A stretch of DNA of 64,000 nucleotides, taken from NCBI GenBank assembly GCA_963210315.1, contig OY723262.1, positions 1,674,001 to 1,738,000 of the forward strand, in the 5' to 3' direction. A program made the position numbers and the translations under genes. Positions 1 to 11,919 of this stretch are shown here, in pieces. How positions within the stretch are numbered: position 1 is the first letter of the stretch; each line of letters starts with the position of its first letter. The stretch comes from Rhynchopus euleeides. Taxonomy: Eukaryota > Euglenozoa > Diplonemea > Diplonemida > Diplonemidae. The notes below the pieces were generated by a model. It searched no databases. It was given only the letters and a program-made list of their open reading frames with translations, and was not told the origin of the DNA.

Positions 1-3000
1 AAATATTTCATAAGATCAACAGCCTCATGCCACAAACTCGCCCCACACCCCGCCCTCCCCCATCCTTTCTTGCTTCTCGAGTAAAATAGCGGGTTGGGGA
101 AGCCGTGCACTGCTGTGTCACATACAGCTCTCTGTTTGTGTATCTCTTTCGGTTTCGCCCTACTAGGGTTGTGAAACAACCGGTGCCTTTTGTTTTGTCT
201 CAAGTGGAATTTTTTTGTCAGCACATTGGGTGTGCCCCCACCCCCTCCCCTCCCCTCTCGATTCACTCTCGACGATCAAACCCCCCTCCCTTCCCCTCTC
301 AAGTCCATCTTCCCTCCCCCCACCCATCTTCCTCTCTTTTTAATTCCCTGCGCTGAATCTATAAAAGATTTAGAAAAACCCCACTCGTTGGCTGTTCGCC
401 GCATTCCATACAGGCGCTGGAGCTGTACCCCATGTGTGGAAGGGGCTACCCACTCCCAAGTGCCCAGACATCGCGCCCTCTCCTTGGCCCGCCCGTGGTG
501 CTGTCACATGGATCACACACCGTCGATTATCGGAAGATGTATGTCTCCAAATCAGATTTGGAGACTTTGCCGGAAGGAATCATGCAGATTGAACAAGGCT
601 CCAACCACTTGTTATCTACAATATTGGGCTCAACGGTTTTTCGACCGTGTGCCTCTGGCTTTCCGAAGTGGATTTTGGCCAGTGTCCTGCACCAAGCGTT
701 CCCGTTTCTGGCAGTGTTCGTCGGTAAATGAACACTGTTGTTTTTTTTGTGTTTTTTTTGCTTCACCTATCCCTACAGTTTATGTTGCCGATATTTCTTC
801 AGATGTACGTCGGCGCTATTATTTCTCTGCAGGCATGTTTGGTATTTCTTGTGCCTGCCTAAGTTGGTGGTGCTATCCACATCCTTGAGTTAATAGTGCC
901 TGCTGAGCGGTGCCCGGCCAGTTCAAGAAAAGAACTCGTCCTCCCGAGGCGAGAAACCAAAGTTCACTGTATATGTCTTACATGCCGCCCTTTGGCTGTC
1001 ATCAAGTACCACCCGACTCCTTTCATTTTTTTTGAACTCGGTGGCAAAAAGTCAATCTAAACCATAACTTCCCCCCTCCCACGCCCCCAAACCGCAACCC
1101 CTCGAAACAAATCAAGAAAACCCCCTCTCATTTTCCCACAGATCCCTTCCTGTCGCTGATTTTTGAGTTGGGTTGAGTTGAAGTGGCTCGCTTACGGAGG
1201 TTGACGACATCAATTGTCTGTGCTCTGTAGGAAATCCGCTACACGGCATTTTGCTATGCATTTTTGCTGATCGAGTCAATGTGCCTAAGTCGTGGCAACT
1301 ATCTGCCGCAACACACTCTCTCAAACGAATCATGCTCGCGACAGGACATTGCAGAACACTCTTTGGATCATCAGGCAAATTGCCTTCTGATGGGTTTGAA
1401 GCGCAGCCTTGCAAATTGCAAGCATGCCTTTCACTCTTCCTCATGTCCTGTCTCGTCCCCCCCCCCCCCCCCCCCTCACTCGCCCCCGAGTCCGAGTGGC
1501 TAACGCTACGATGAGATGTAGTGCACAAGGAGGGGGGGGGGGCGGGTACGAAGTTTCCAAAAATAAAAGAGTAACCATAAACCCGAGAGCTCCGTTGAAA
1601 GAGGGAGTCCCAGCAATCGTATGGTACATTTCTCTCTTTCGTTTCAACAGGGTTCTCGAAAGTGAACAAGAAACAATTTTGAACCCCCCTCCCCCTCAAG
1701 AATAGGGGAGAGGGGGCAAGGGGTGGGGGTGGGGGGGTGGGATTACCGCCCTTTATTGCGCAAAGCACGGTTCGATGTGAGTGGTCAGATTTTTTATCCA
1801 CACGCATTAGTTGTCTTTGCAGGCCCCCCCCCCCCCACCCCCACCCCCACCCCTCGCTCCCTCCCGTGATGACAGACACCACGAGCGCAAACAATGTCAC
1901 GACCAGGTCGCACAAAAGGATCTGGCTGGTACTCCGGAGCCACAGGCGGTTTTTCGCCAAGGGATATCGGAATGTGCCCGGAACATCCGGCTGATTGGTC
2001 ATCCTCTTTCTGAGGGTAATGTTGCGGTCGCTCGATTGCTGTTCTTCGCGTGTTATCTGGGGCGTTTATCCCACACCTCTCCCCCGCCCCCCCTCCACTT
2101 GTGCGTGGGGTGGGGGTGGGGGGGGGGGGGGTGGGGACAGCGTTCCGATAAGAATTCAAACAAATCTAATGACACACCATCCAAAAAAAACACACCCGAT
2201 CGCCCCGCCCCGCCCCAACAACAGGACAGCAAGCTGATGCCCTCACCACACATGTGATCACGAGCATCGGCGACTATGCCCGACAAAAACAACCCCATTT
2301 ATTCCCGACCCGCTTGTCCTTTTGAACTTTGGACGGCATCCTGCCCATTCAGTAAATTCGTTTGCAGAATTGGTCGCGTGGATCCGCAAGACAAGGTTCT
2401 ACCTGAGTCGCTCCGACCCCCCCCCCCCCACACGCACACACACACACACACACACACAATGTACACACATCGACGGCATCTGATCTGCATAGGGCTCACC
2501 TATTCATCCCCTGATCAACGCGCGCACACACACTCACTCACACACACACGAAAATTCATATCATGTTGTCTTGTTTTGTACAATCCATTCTCCAGACCCT
2601 TCTGCCTCCCCCCACCGGTTGCTCTTTAGCATTCGGTAGGTGCAATCCCACATTTTTTCGGGAAAAATAAAAAGGGTGGGGAGGTGGATGGGTGTACCAG
2701 AGTGAACTTACGATGGAGAAGGGTCTGCGCCGCGTTATATTTTTCTTGCCACAGCCCCGGCAGCCCCATCTGGAAAGAAGAAACAAGCGATCGGTGTAAA
2801 CAGCAAGAGATGTTATATATATTTTTTTTGCTGCACGGAACATCTTCATTTCAACCATCGTTCAGAATCCGGTGGTGGGCTGATTCTCGTTCCAAATTGA
2901 GGACCCAGGCCGAATTCGGGCACCCATTCTCATCGAACCCAAAAAAAAGAGGAATAATGATGGCTGAACAGCAGCCTTCATCTGACCACCATTACGCCAA

Positions 3001-4740
3001 GGTGTGTGCGGTGGTGACCGGAGCCAATCCACTGCACTGTGCATCATCTCTATTCCTAAATGAGGAGCCATCACCGAGGCCTACATCATATCACCGAGCT
3101 TCAGCTCGTCGACGAGGTTCCAAAATCCCATTTTTATCCACCGAAGGCTTTTTTAGACGATCCTCTGAAGCTGAGTCTCTTCACTCTGAGTCGACAAAGG
3201 GTGCCGGGCACTCAGCCCTTGATGCAGCTGCTCCACTGTTTCAGTGAATTGCCTTGCGTGGCACACCCCAGTTTAATCGTATCTGGGCTGGCATTATTGC
3301 CAGTGGCAGGTGTGGGAGAGGGGGGAGAGGACAGGGGCCATATGATGTGTAACACCATGGAGAATGGCCACTCAGTCGATCCGCAAGCCGATCCAAGTGG
3401 CAGCCTGGGTGCCTGCAAAAATTTCTTTTGAGTAAACCTATTCAAGGAAGCCCAGTGCATATCTTGTCAAGGGGTACGGTTTTTGTGCACTGGACCAGAG
3501 CGATACTGTGTCCGTTGATCCTAACCAAACGAATACAAACGACAACGTTCATCAGGTCGCAAAGAATACTTGTCTCTCTTGAGATTCTGGCACCGAACTT
3601 TTTTTTCGCAAACCTGTTTCAGGTCACGGCTCAAAGACTGTTGGTTGCGCACGTATGGACACCCATGCACGCACAGGTGCGCACTATAAAAGTCATAACG
3701 AAGCGATGCTGTGAAGGAATGCTACCGGGATCATACCGTGGGTTGCCACCGCAAAATGCTTGTGGTTTTTGATCGGTGTGTAGTGGCCTTGCCTCTGCAG
3801 ACCGAACGATCATCGGACGCCCATCCCACTGGCCTGAGGGCAGCACAATGCCCTCAGGGAGGAAATGCACATCCTGCAATTGAGTCGTCCCCCCCCCCCC
3901 CCCCCCCACAAATCAAAACCAATTGACTCCTGCCTGATTCGTTGTGGTTCGTCATTGCACCCGTCTTTTCTGTGCCGCTCGTAAAATCGGGATAGCTTTT
4001 CCGGACTCAGTTGAACTGAACGAAACAGAAACCGCCATGAAATAAACGCGTTCTCGGTCGATATCGTTGGTGAAGGCCGAAGTTTGCCTCAAACGAGGGC
4101 TTGCGGTCCTTGCAACACCCTGTTATGTTGGACCGCGGGCCATTTCAGGAGAGGGTAAAACACATGCCACGAGGTGTGTTTGGTTCAAATAGCGTGAACG
4201 ATGACAAGGTTTTATTTCGCCAAAAAAATCCCTCGTGTGTGGTGCAAATCTGAAGGAGGGAGAAGGGGAAAATGGGAGATCGCCAGTTGCGAGAACACAC
4301 CTCAGTGATGTTTTGCAATCATTTGCACTGGCACAGCTCTCTGCGTTGTGACCGCACCTCTCAGCGCCGCCGAGGCCCTCAAAAGGTATTTGCATACCAA
4401 ACCAGAACTCCCCCGAATCTCTTTCATACCCGTTGCCAGAGGCAGTGCAGGAACTGCGTATACTTTTGCACCCGCGGCACTCTCAGTGATCCAGGATACG
4501 GAAAGTTGACATTTGACAGTCCAGACCGCGTGTATCTGCACTTCAACTGAAATTCAACAACAGATTAAAAGGCTCAAGAGAGCGAGGGTTTGAATCACAG
4601 GCGGGCCGCAGTGCTTCCCTGCCCTGCCTTGCAGGTTTGCAGGGGGTTTCTGTTGATCCCTCTTGAGGTCCTGGTGTGTCCGAGAGCGGAATGTAGAGGG
4701 CGTTCGTTCAGCCCCCCCCCCCCCCCCCTCTGGCCTGCCG
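1..4740. other. Gene-poor region, intron/intergenic-like
   Basis: No coding region here can be supported. The stretch holds several long C or G runs (for example 1457-1475, 1820-1834, 2117-2133 and 3890-3907), a CA microsatellite, and short ORFs that are mostly products of proline- or glycine-coding homopolymers. Several T-rich stretches ending in an AG dinucleotide could be 3' splice sites, so parts may be introns of a gene whose exons I cannot recognise. A dispersed-repeat core lies near 3631. Confidence 0.5.
2430..2458. repeat. CA microsatellite
   Basis: A run of CA dinucleotides follows directly after a 13-base C run. A looser CA-rich stretch recurs at 2526-2550. Confidence 0.9.
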
Positions 4741-4749
4741 GTTGCATCT

Positions 4750-5560
4750 CAGGCATGTCGCTAAGCGTCGACCGTCGACCCAGTGATTTTGGGTTTCCCC
4801 CCCCATAAAAAAGCGTCGACCCAGCGTCGACCCAGTGGACTGGGTTGACGCTTGGTCGAGGCTTGGAGCGTCGACCCAGTGGAACTGGGTTGCCAGTCAA
4901 GCCTGGACCAAGCGTCAACCCATTTATTACACTGGGTCGACGCTCACCAAGCGTCGACCAAGCGTCAACCCACTTTCACTGGGTCGACGTCGAAGAGAGT
5001 ATGGTTTTGCAGGAACAGATGCTCACTACCGTGGCCTCCGGCGGCTGGGGGGCTCCGCCCCCCAGACCCCCCCTGTGGCGTATGTCTCGCACTCAAGTCA
5101 TTCGATTCCCACCGGGTCAGGGAATCCAACCACTCCAGTCGCCTCAGGAGGACGCAGCCAACTCACACAGAATCTGTACGCCCACAATGAACAGATGTTC
5201 ACTACCGTGGCCTCCGGCGGCTGGGGGGCTCACGCCCCCCAGACCCCCCATCTCGCGTGCCCGTCTAGTAACCAAGTCCTTGCGCTTCGACGGCCGTGGC
5301 ATATCAGGGGACAGCGTCGAAATCATGGTCCCGAAAGCCATTTTTTTGGTTTCCTCCGGCACCCGACGGCGGGAGCGGGAGAGGAACCACGGAAGTGCCC
5401 GCCTAGTGGTCCACCGATGGGAAAATTTGGCAACAACACGAGCGCGCGCGAAGCGCGCGCGAGAAAAATTGACCCCTAGTGTTTTCCCCCCTGATCCCCC
5501 CCCAAAACAGGAGCGTCAACCCACCAAATCCCCAAAATCGAAAAGTTAGCGACAGGCCTG
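4750..5560 (+). mobile_element. Mutator-like non-autonomous element, copy 1
   Basis: An 811-bp element with imperfect terminal inverted repeats: it begins CAGGCATGTCGCTAA and ends TTAGCGACAGGCCTG. It is flanked by a perfect 9-bp target duplication, GTTGCATCT, at 4741-4749 and 5561-5569. The left part is built of repeated GCGTCGACCCAGT / ACTGGGTTGACGC palindromic units. The middle holds two copies of a GC-hairpin module (5011-5070 and 5188-5247). The right part has a GCGCGC hairpin at about 5444-5463. No transposase is encoded. A 9-bp duplication is usual for Mutator-like elements, so the superfamily assignment is inferred from that length. A second, shorter copy lies inverted at 61695-62348. 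Confidence 0.8.
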
Positions 5561-5569
5561 GTTGCATCT

Positions 5570-7160
5570 TAATAGCCGCGTGCGCCAATTGATGCGCTAT
5601 CTGGGCTCTCGCCGGAAACCGGCAGAAAATCGCAGAAGCACCCCGTCCTCCCCCCCTTGAAGGCACACAGGTTCCACGACTGAAATTTGATTCGGCCCCT
5701 GGAGCCATGGTGGGCGAATCACAGCTCATTTATGGTTGATTTGCCCCCCCCCCCCCCCCCCCCGCTACCCCCCATGCATCCCCACACCCCCCTCCTTCCC
5801 GTTCCTCTCACCAACGATGTGAGTGGAAGAACAACGGTGCTGTGGGTGCGTATTGCAGATTTTTTTCCAGATTAATCCGCGACCGGCAGGTTGCGGGCGG
5901 GGGGATCATATTCCGCATGTCATGCTCGTCTCACTGCACGTTGCGTTTTCCACCACTATCCCATTCCCCTCTCATCCCGCCCCCACCACACTGCAAGGGA
6001 CGACAGCCCCGCCGTGGCGACGCAGCGCCTGACGCGGCCCGAGATGTGAAGGGTGGTTGGGGACCCCCAGCCACCTCTCGCAGAAGCGCCTCACAGAGGG
6101 TTGACCCTCGCCTGTTGTTGTGCCCACTTATCCCCCCCCCCCCCCGGAGCGAAGGGGGCGGGGGGGGGGGGGGAAACAAAGTAGTTCAAAGTAACGGACA
6201 AAATCAACGATACAGGTCGTTAAGAAAGGTGTCTGCAAAAAAAACCCTGCGTCTTTACGTCAGGGAGTTGGTTGCTGATGCCAAAAGAAAAAGGAATAAA
6301 GAAAACACTGCACGGAAGGCACCTCGAGATGTGTCCGGGCAACGGGTCGAACCAGTGCCTCTTAACTAAATCAACACAAGGTCTGACCTGTTGTGTTGCA
6401 TGGAGGAGCGTTCCCGATGCCAGGATGCAACGAGTGTGTCCCAGTGTCCCAAGAAAGAGGTCACTATTTCTTGCTCGTGTTACTTCCAGCTCGCACCAGT
6501 CGAGCAGAACGGAGGGGAGGGTGGCTTCTGAGAATATTCGCGGATGTGTTCGTCCGGCCTGTGACTGTGGGTTGCCTGCCCAGATTAACATGCAGCCACA
6601 TGTCGGGCAGAGGTGCACTCACCAGCTGCGAACATGTTTTTTGATTTTCGAAATCATCACGCCGTGTCTCCGGAGTACGTCTGAGGCCCCCCACCACCTC
6701 TGCCGGCATGAGCAGGGCACTTTTCCTGCTGGTGTGCTGAAGGGAATTCTTAAGAATCCCAACACGGGCGAACTTCCGATACCCACCTCTGGTACCAATT
6801 TCTGGGGGTGCCGCACCGGGCGAATGACTGCAATTTGCCATCTGCCGAATTAGACGGCACGAGGGGGGTGGGGTATTTATGTTAGGCGCAAAAAAGTACT
6901 TGCTGACCCTTCTCCAGAGATCGTCCCGACAGGAGGTTCACCCCCTCATACCGATTCGCGGTGGCGCAGCCGCAGGACGTGGCCCCAGCGGCATAGCTCT
7001 ATGGACAGCAGGCTCGGGGACATGCAAACCTCAGGGTCCTGAAGCGAAGGCGGCCATAATCCATCGACAAGGCTACGCGCATCTGAGGAGATTCACCGTT
7101 TTTACTCTCGGTACGGCAGCGAAGATCCCCCAAAAAGTGTATTTTTTGCCCCATTTTTAA
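5570..7160. other. No recognisable gene
   Basis: The stretch contains a 20-base C run (5744-5763), C and G runs at about 6131-6174, and short open frames without a recognisable domain. I see no supported gene. Confidence 0.5.
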
Positions 7161-7162
7161 CA

Positions 7163-7275
7163 ACAGCTAGCTTTTCGAACTAAAAAGACTCGTGGCAGCG
7201 TTCGGTATCTGCACACATGCACTAGCAGGCACCGTTCGTACAAACAAAGAACGCAACTCCAAGTATTTTTTTGAC
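7163..7275. repeat. Dispersed repeat containing a GACTCGTGGCAGCG core
   Basis: About 110 bp nearly identical to 20812-20925 and related in inverted orientation to 63370-63500. Shared landmarks are a GCTAGCTTTTCG start, the AAAAAGACTCGTGGCAGCG core and a following CAAACAAAGAACGC stretch. The role is unknown. It may be a short retroelement, or a conserved segment of a gene family. Confidence 0.65.
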
Positions 7276-7960
7276 GCTTCGAATACTCTGTCATACACTC
7301 TGTAGGTTCTGCAAATCGATAAAAACACGATGAACTGCCCAACTCTGCATCTGCGTTCGTAAGTGTTGAAAGCCTTTTGCACGGCGATGCCATGCAACCG
7401 ATAGCCGCCAAAAGGCAGCGGGTACGACACTTTTGAGCAGCGCCCCCCAGAGCCCGAAGCCACTCCACATTGCCACGGCAAGCTCCCGGGGGGTCTTGCC
7501 GTATCTCTCTTTGCCCCTCCATGGTGAAAGGCACGACGTGCTTTTCTCTTTGCCGCTCCCAGCCCCAAAAAGTTCACCACCATGTGCATTGCTGTACACA
7601 TGTTCTTGCTGGCTTCTTGGATTAGACCTCTCTACCCCTTTTGCAGGCGTTCGCCGATGTTGAAGAAATTGAGCCGGGAACCAGGTGGTTGGCAGGGGCC
7701 GGTTTGTGGGCGCGCGACCCAGCTCCCAGATATTTTCCCTCACTCCGACCACCCCTGCCGAGCCATCTTTATCTCGCCCCTCCCTACACACCGCGTTGGC
7801 GCGCGTCTGCCTGCTTAACCACTCATTTTATTACTCCAACACCCCCCCCCCCCCGCTCCCCTTCCCCTGTGGTATGTTGTCTGTGTCCCCCCCGCCCCGT
7901 TGTCTGAAGGGGCTGTAACCAGTGGATGTGCGCCCACACCCTTTCGGTTTTTTATAACAG

Positions 7961-8474
7961 GACTCCTGTCAAGTGAACACCAAGAAGTATCGTGAGGTGT
8001 GTGTGCGGGCACAGGTCGCCTTCTTGGGCAACAAGGATGACCCTCTACAGCAAATATTTTGCGGTGAATTGGGCTTTTCTTGTTCTGTGTATGTAGAGGG
8101 CTTTGGTCCGCCTCCCCTCTCTCTATTATTGGTTGTCTCCTGCCGGGGGTGGGGGGGGGGGGTGCTGAATTGCTGCCATTTCATCTGGTTTGTCTTGATG
8201 CGACGTGCCTGTTGATAGCCGGAGCACCTCTGCATCATTCTGTCCACCAGCAAAGCTGCAGAGCCCTCTCTTGCAATCAGCCGTGTCTTCTGTGAAGAAT
8301 GGCTTGTGTGTGTTGTCTCCGGATGTCACGTATCTTTTCAAAAAGCCTCTCTCGGTTTATGAGAAGCAACGCCAATACGAGGAAAAACAAACCAAAGTAG
8401 CTACGGGGCAGGGGGTCTTCGCTACGGTGCTGAAAATGGTTCGTTTTTTTTGGTGCATTTCCTCTTATTTGTAG
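7961..8474 (+). CDS. Two joined exons of an unrecognised spliced gene (5' part missing)
   Basis: Exon 7961-8063 follows a T-rich acceptor (TTTATAACAG) and has only one open frame, reading DSCQVNTKKYREVC and onward. It ends in phase 1 before a GTGAAT donor. The next acceptor (TGTCCACCAG at 8241-8250) opens an exon at 8251 whose frame joins exactly and runs to a TAG at 8472-8474, with a charged segment KPLSVYEKQRQYEEKQ. The phase agreement and the one-frame exon are the reasons for calling it coding. The intron contains a 12-base G run. No domain is recognised and the start codon lies in upstream exons I could not place. A further donor inside the last exon is possible. Confidence 0.45.
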
Positions 8475-8741
8475 GGAAACCTCCAGGCTTTTCCGAAAAG
8501 AAACTGCCGAGAGCGAAGACCGCGCGATAAAGGGAGAGCCACAGCGATGCGCACGGCATGCCTTGCCCTGATCGCCAAGTTCTCAGGCGATGGCTGTCGA
8601 TTGTCAAAATATGAATTGCAGCAAAGACGCAAGCCACCTCCGACCAGGCCTGGTTAAGGTTCGTCGTTGACGTATGCCAGATCACTTTGGTCGTCAAAGG
8701 AGATAGCTTCAACAAAAACAGGAGTCCACCCCCCCCCCCTA

Positions 8742-9889
8742 GGGGGGGTCAAATGCCACCCTTTTACGTGGACAAACACGATTTTTCAAAAAACCGGCGC
8801 AGAGGCCCCAAAGCCCCCGTAAACCCTCCAAACCCCCCCAGATCGGTCCGGAAACCCATCGAACCCCACTTTTCCACCATTCCGGGCACCTCAGGTGCCC
8901 GAATTGGGGTACCTAAATTTTGTGCCACCGTTTGGTACCGGACAGTGCCACTGTGTGGGAGGTTGGAAAAGAAAATGCCCCAACACACCACATCTGAGGG
9001 TTGCAGTGCATGTTGCTTGCCAACCACGTCATCCGGTGGGTGTCAGGCGCTATGTAGGTGGCATTAGCCAGGTCTTCGATGTGTTCTGGCTTGTATATGT
9101 ACCTCCCTGCCACCATGCACCGGGAGGCTGCCTGTAGGTACGGAACAAGTCCAGATGGTCGTGTGATTCCTGTGCAGCAGTGCTCCACAACCGGGATGTG
9201 TTGACAACGACTGTTGCAACACGAGCTGTACATTCCGGGAACACACGAAGTGCGCTGTCGTGGTACCCATTGTGCCAGAATTGGTAGTTGCTGCGGTCTA
9301 CTTTGCCTGGCCCAAGAGCACTGGTACTGAACGGTGCAATATGCGTGGCGAGGTGAATGCAACGGAAGGGCGCAAAGTCAATACAGCTCTCGGATGGCGG
9401 GTGGTGGTGCCACTAGTGTGTGACGTTCACTCGAGGATACAACGCATCACAATGAATCAGCAACCGTGGACCGAGTACAATACGCTCTCTGTGGCTGGTG
9501 TGGGGGACAAAGGCAGTGCCTGTGCCGCAGGCAGGGAGGTACATATACAAGCCAGAACACATCGAAGACCTGGCTCATGCCACCTACATAGCGCCTGACA
9601 CCCACCGGATGACGTGGTTGGCAAGCAACATGCATTGCAACCCTCAGATGTGGTGTGTTGGGGCATTTTCTTTTCCAACCTCCCACACAGTGGCACTGTC
9701 CGGTACCAAACGGTGGCACAAAATTTAGGTACCCCAATTCGGGCACCTGAGGTGCCCGGAATGGTGGAAAAGTGGGGTTCGATGGGTTTCCGGACCGATC
9801 TGGGGGGGTTTGGAGGGTTTACGGGGGCTTTGGGGCCTCTGCGCCGGTTTTTTGAAAAATCGTGTTTGTCACCCCCATTTGACCCCCCC
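8742..9889. mobile_element. Foldback element, copy 1
   Basis: A 1148-bp element with very long inverted arms (8742-9111 against 9530-9889, over 350 bp each) around a ~420-bp unique centre. The outermost bases are GGGGGGGTCAAATG. It is flanked by TA on each side (8740-8741 and 9890-9891) inside a C-run target. The left arm has a short block near its tip that the right arm lacks. No transposase is present, and ORFs in the arms are mirror images of each other. An almost identical copy is at 45633-46781. Confidence 0.9.
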
Positions 9890-9901
9890 TACCCCCCCCC
9901 C

Positions 9902-11640
9902 CCGTCTTCTATGCTTTAAACCAGAATAGTGAACCAATTATGTGCTGTTGAGGGGGGGGGGGGGCAAATGAATCGCCCGCTGTCCAGCCACAGCGGCGAT
10001 GTTTTGCCCCGCTTTGGCAGCCATACAGTCACAGGGTGGTGTGTTGTGCGCGGTGCTAACGTGTCGTGGAAGACACTGCCGGAGTGAGGGGGGGTATCAT
10101 CCCCCCCCTCCTCGCTCCGCACGCACGTTGAAGGAGAAATGGCAGGGAAGCACAGACCCCCCACCCAATACAACCGGGGTTTGTGCAGGATCAATCATGG
10201 GGGGTGCCTGAAGGGATGGGGGGCTTTCGTTGATCGCACGCTCCGCAGTTCTTTGCGGCTGAAGCTTTGCTTGGCGATGCGATAAACCCTGACAAACCCT
10301 GCCAAGATCGGAAAGAGAGGCACATAGCGGGAGTGGGTCCGAGCTTTCCATTGCATTGTCCGTTCTCCCTCTCGTGTCTGGAGATGCGTGAGTTGTACAT
10401 ACCACCACCACCTTCACTCGGGCCATTGCAGTGCGGTTCGATACCACCCCGCTGTGTGCGAACACCATGCTGGTGTATTTAGCTACTGTAACAGGGATCA
10501 TGTATAGTGACCCAACAAGAAGATATCGGGGAAGCAGCGCCTGTTGGCAACGAAAATCACCTCAAACGTCCACAGCAAGACTGTGGGTATTGCTTATGTT
10601 TGCTGGCTTTGGCGCGCAAGACAACAAATCCTATATCTTCTCATCAAGTGAGCCAGTTTGGTGTGTAGTGTTTCTGCAATCGCAATCGGGAGGCCGCCCT
10701 GCGCCTCGCGCTGGGGATGATCCACCCAAGGTCGCCCACCGTCGAGGTGTGGCGGAAAACGCGGGGGTCCCGCCGTGGTTCGTCGCAAAGCAGCCGCGAG
10801 GGTTCAGTGGTCCGGCTGATGTGGGCTCCCTTCAGAGAAGGGTGGCCAGCCAGCCGTGTTGGTGTTGCAAGGCAGTCTCTCGATCGTCGAAATGTAGAGT
10901 TCCCTTCGCAGGCCCAAGTCATTTCGATGGATGACTGGGCTGCATTTGATTCAGAAAAGGAAGCAGTAGTCAGTGCACTGGAAAAAAATGAGAGATGACG
11001 TTGCCATGTGTCGGGCGCTCTCAAGCGAGGTGCCCTTGTTGATGATGTTGATATGTATATGCCGAAAAAAGCGAACAAGAAATAAAAATGTATTTTTTCT
11101 TTCATGGCCCGTTCACTCACCCGCCATGATTTGTTTATTTTCCCCATCACCTCCCCATCCCCGATACTGTATTGTCCTGTGTCGATTGCCCACCCTTATG
11201 CTGGTGGGAATCGCAGGAAAGAGGCCAGACTCCGATGAAGAATCATATGGTCTATAACACACCCACACCTATGTTACCACCCCCAGAACAACCCATTTAG
11301 CCATTTTCGCTGGATACATTTTCGAGTTCCGAGCAACAAGGATCAGCAGCGTGGCTGGCATTCGTGACCCGGCAGACCTGACTGGTCACATAATTCATGC
11401 TGGAAACCAAAACATCACCGTTTCTCTGCAGGATATCAGGGACAACAACGTCGTCTGATGACGCTGCTCCTCGATGCGTTGGATGAGGCCAGCGGGACTG
11501 ACAAAGCGGCACGACCTGAAATCGAAACAGCAGTCCCTGCTTCGTAGATTTAATACGATGTCCTTCCTGGCTGGGGAGCATGTTCAGCCCCGGTGCAGAG
11601 CCGCCTTGAGTGTCTTAAGAGCTGTCTGTCAAGTTCGTGC
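9902..11640. other. No recognisable gene
   Basis: The stretch has a G run at 9951-9963 and scattered short ORFs without domains. Nothing here is supported as a gene. Confidence 0.45.
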
Positions 11641-11658
11641 AGCAAGTCGTTGTTGCAA

Positions 11659-11803
11659 AGAACAGATACTCACTACCGTGGCCTCCGGCGGCTGGGGGGC
11701 TCCGCCCCCCAGACCCCCCCTGTAGAGTGTGCCTGTCTCGCAAGTCCTTGAGCGTATGCGAGTGGCCATCTCCGCGTAGTCTCGGGCGCGCGAAGCGCGC
11801 CCG
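11659..11803 (+). repeat. GC-hairpin module (solo) followed by a GCGCGC hairpin
   Basis: It carries the same module as in the Mutator-like elements: AACAGATACTCACTACCGTG, then a G6 / C6 hairpin (GGGGGGCTCCGCCCCCC) and AGACCCCCC. This is followed by GGGCGCGCGAAGCGCGCCC at about 11785-11803. The surrounding element ends could not be defined here. Confidence 0.7.
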
Positions 11804-11919
11804 AGAAATTTGCACCTGGGGTGAAAAAAAATTGGTGCCACAAAAGTGCGAGACCCCCCCCCCCCCCCCCCGAGTCCAAAAATCCGGAATCCTAGATACA
11901 ACCCTGCGGCAGAGTGCCA

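Noticed and set aside
1112..2002. 296-aa minus-strand ORF
   Set aside because: Its length comes from G/C homopolymers and low-complexity glycine runs.
2684..3247. 187-aa plus-strand ORF
   Set aside because: No domain, atypical composition, no splice support.
4590..4605. tRNA B-box-like GGTTTGAATC
   Set aside because: Surrounding sequence does not fold as a tRNA.
8742..9889. Mirror-image 80-149 aa ORFs in the foldback arms
   Set aside because: They occur as inverted duplicates in both arms and in both copies of the element with no domain; non-autonomous DNA.
10428..10445. tRNA B-box-like GCGGTTCGATACC
   Set aside because: No matching A box or acceptor stem upstream.
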